Shown: positions 62,336 through 64,000 of the stretch, one piece after another
How positions within the stretch are numbered: the stretch's first letter is position 1
How the letters are laid out: every line of letters starts with the position of its first letter
Assembly: GCF_014201735.1 (NCBI RefSeq)
Contig: NZ_JACHFE010000002.1
Coordinates: 372,001-436,000, forward strand
Reading direction: 5' to 3'
Length of the DNA: 64,000 nt
From: Marinobacter oulmenensis
GTDB taxonomy: Bacteria > Pseudomonadota > Gammaproteobacteria > Pseudomonadales > Oleiphilaceae
Notes under the pieces: generated by a model
Seen by the model: the letters and a program-made list of their open reading frames with translations, nothing else
What the model was told of the DNA's origin: nothing
The model's database searches: none
Translations under genes and position numbers: made by a program

Positions 62336-63988
62336 GTGGAACGCGAATCGATGGAGTTTGATGTTCTGATCGTCGGCGGCGGCCCCGCCGGGCTGTCAGC
62401 AGCCTGTCGCATCATGCAGATGGCGCAGGAAGCCGAACAGGAACTGACCGTATGTGTCGTGGAAAAAGGGTCTGAAATCGGCGCTCACATCCTCGCCGGT
62501 ACCGTGTTCGAACCGACCGCGTTGAACGAACTGTTCCCGGACTGGAAAGAAAAAGGCGCTCCGCTGAATACCCCGGTCACCCGTGATGACATCTTCCTGT
62601 TCAAGGGCCAACAAAGCGCAACCAAGCTGCCCAACGCCCTGGTTCCGAAGAACATGCACAACCACGGCAACTACATCATCAGCCTGGGCAACCTGTGCCG
62701 CTGGCTGGCCGAGCAGGCAGAGGAACTGGGCGTGGAAGTCTACCCCGGCTTCCCGGCGGCTGAGACCATCATCGAAGACGGTCAGGTCAAGGGCATCATC
62801 ACCGGCGACATGGGCGTGGCCCGTGACGGTTCCGAAAAAGACGGCTACATGCCGGGTATGGAACTGCGTGCCAAGTACACCCTGTTCACCGAAGGCTGTC
62901 GTGGCCACCTGGGCAAGCGCCTGATCGAGGAATACAAGCTCGACGAAGGCAAGGACCCGCAGCATTACGGCATCGGCATCAAAGAACTGTGGGACATCGA
63001 TCCGGACAAACACGAGCCGGGCCTGGTGGTGCACACCACGGGCTGGCCGCTGACCGAATCCGGCTCCACCGGCGGCTCCTTCCTGTATCACCTGGAAAAC
63101 GGCCAGGTATACGTCGGCCTGATTACCGACCTGTCCTACAGCAATCCGCACGTCAGCCCGTTCGAGGAATTCCAGCGCCTGAAGTACCATCCGGAAATCA
63201 AGAAATATCTGGAAGGCGGCAAGCGCGTCTCCTACGGCGCCCGTGCCATTGCCAAGGGTGGTTACAATGCCCTGCCGAAGATGAGCTTCCCGGGCGGGCT
63301 GCTACTGGGCTGTGACGCCGGCACCCTGAACAGCTCCAAGATCAAAGGCTCCCACACCGCCATGAAGTCCGGCATGCTGGGCGCTGAGGCGGTCTTCGAG
63401 GCCATTCAGGCCGGCCAGGAAGGTGACGAGATCACCAGCTTCCAGAAGAAGTTTGAAGACAGCTGGCTGTACAAGGAGCTCTACTCCGAGCGTAACTTCG
63501 GCCCGGCCATGCACAAGTTTGGCAACATGGTTGGTGGCGCCATCGCGTTCTTCGAGCAGAACATCCTGGGTGGCAGCCTGCCGTTCACCTTCCACGACAC
63601 GACACCGGACTACGCCACCCTGAAGCCGGCGTCCGAGTGCAAGAAGATCGACTACCCCAAACCGGACAACAAGCTGACGTTTGATCGCCTGTCCTCGGTG
63701 TTCATTTCCAACACCAACCACGAGGAAGACCAGCCGATCCACCTGAAGCTGACTGACCCGGACATTCCCATCCAGGACAACCTGCCGAAGTACGACGAGC
63801 CGGCACAGCGCTATTGCCCGGCCGGCGTCTACGAGGTGGTGGAAGCCGACGATGGCAGTGGCAAGAAGTTCCAGATCAACGCGCAGAACTGCGTCCACTG
63901 CAAAACCTGCGACATCAAGGATCCGGCCCAGAACATCACCTGGGTCACGCCCGAAGGCGGCGGTGGTCCGAACTACCCGAACATGTAA
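62336..63988 (+). CDS. Electron transfer flavoprotein-ubiquinone oxidoreductase
   Basis: The 550-residue enzyme passes electrons from ETF to ubiquinone at the membrane face. N-terminal FAD fold VLIVGGGPAGLSAACRI, GTLNSSKIKGSHTAMKSGML, and the C-terminal 4Fe-4S cluster cysteines CPAGVYEV and NAQNCVHCKTCDIKDP. Start GTG 62336 with TTGAGGAGACC upstream; the in-frame ATG at 62351 is an alternative. Complete; ends just before the window edge. Confidence 0.96.
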   Translation: MERESMEFDVLIVGGGPAGLSAACRIMQMAQEAEQELTVCVVEKGSEIGAHILAGTVFEPTALNELFPDWKEKGAPLNTPVTRDDIFLFKGQQSATKLPNALVPKNMHNHGNYIISLGNLCRWLAEQAEELGVEVYPGFPAAETIIEDGQVKGIITGDMGVARDGSEKDGYMPGMELRAKYTLFTEGCRGHLGKRLIEEYKLDEGKDPQHYGIGIKELWDIDPDKHEPGLVVHTTGWPLTESGSTGGSFLYHLENGQVYVGLITDLSYSNPHVSPFEEFQRLKYHPEIKKYLEGGKRVSYGARAIAKGGYNALPKMSFPGGLLLGCDAGTLNSSKIKGSHTAMKSGMLGAEAVFEAIQAGQEGDEITSFQKKFEDSWLYKELYSERNFGPAMHKFGNMVGGAIAFFEQNILGGSLPFTFHDTTPDYATLKPASECKKIDYPKPDNKLTFDRLSSVFISNTNHEEDQPIHLKLTDPDIPIQDNLPKYDEPAQRYCPAGVYEVVEADDGSGKKFQINAQNCVHCKTCDIKDPAQNITWVTPEGGGGPNYPNM

Positions 63989-64000
63989 ATCGGGTTACGC

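Noticed and set aside
1..64000. CRISPR arrays, rRNA genes, prophage modules, riboswitches
   Set aside because: No regularly spaced repeats, rRNA-like segments, phage structural genes or conserved riboswitch cores were seen in the window.

Overview
The window is a 64 kb piece of a GC-rich gammaproteobacterial chromosome. Gene content (NhaD, TrkH, a SelD fused to an NADH-dehydrogenase-like domain, fused GNAT/nitrilase, CydABDC, EtfAB with ETF-QO, a full glycogen locus) fits a marine, salt-adapted, fatty-acid-using heterotroph of the Marinobacter type. The genus is an inference from gene content and style only.

Layout. 1-3461: end of a large AAA-type 'DNA repair ATPase', a small membrane-anchored protein kinase-like gene and an alpha/beta hydrolase. 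3462-9520: a visibly AT-richer island with a decayed IS3-type transposase and a three-gene operon (large sensor with degenerate histidine-kinase end, stand-alone receiver, receiver fused to a nucleoside phosphorylase). This is the architecture of the anti-phage system Detocs (DtcA-DtcB-DtcC). 9618-12769: metal-stress genes (Met-rich secreted protein, DUF411 protein, CcdA-like membrane protein, CDF cation exporter). 12967-15765: Na+/H+ antiporter NhaD and TrkH-type K+ transporter. 15768-30165: glycogen/alpha-glucan metabolism in two divergent arms: glgC, a GH57 enzyme, malQ, a short-chain dehydrogenase and one alpha-glucan phosphorylase leftward; glgB, glgA and a second phosphorylase rightward. 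30169-39244: PlsB-like acyltransferase, RecQ, a periplasmic solute-binding protein, a chemoreceptor, the GNAT-nitrilase fusion, a PilZ-like protein and a helix-hairpin-helix protein. 39244-44646: selenium module (SelD fusion plus a PhnD-like ABC importer, probably for selenate). 44654-49783: small membrane protein, an ABC-2 exporter, DUF192 lipoprotein, enoyl-CoA hydratase, a 49-residue membrane peptide gene and a quinone-reductase-like dehydrogenase. 49784-52341: an accessory region next to a tRNA-Leu, with two integron attC sites, cassette genes and a broken toxin-antitoxin pair fused to a gene fragment. 52501-59051: methyltransferase and the cytochrome bd operon cydABDC. 59048-63988: saccharopine-dehydrogenase-like enzyme, etfBA, and ETF-quinone oxidoreductase across a divergent promoter region with a perfect palindrome of PsrA type.

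The two most notable regions are the Detocs-like defence operon, which by analogy would relay infection sensing to an ATP-destroying phosphorylase effector, and the integrase-less attC cassette cluster beside tRNA-Leu, whose third cassette has been cut at the first codons of a RelE/ParE-type toxin. All family assignments come from motif reading without a database search.
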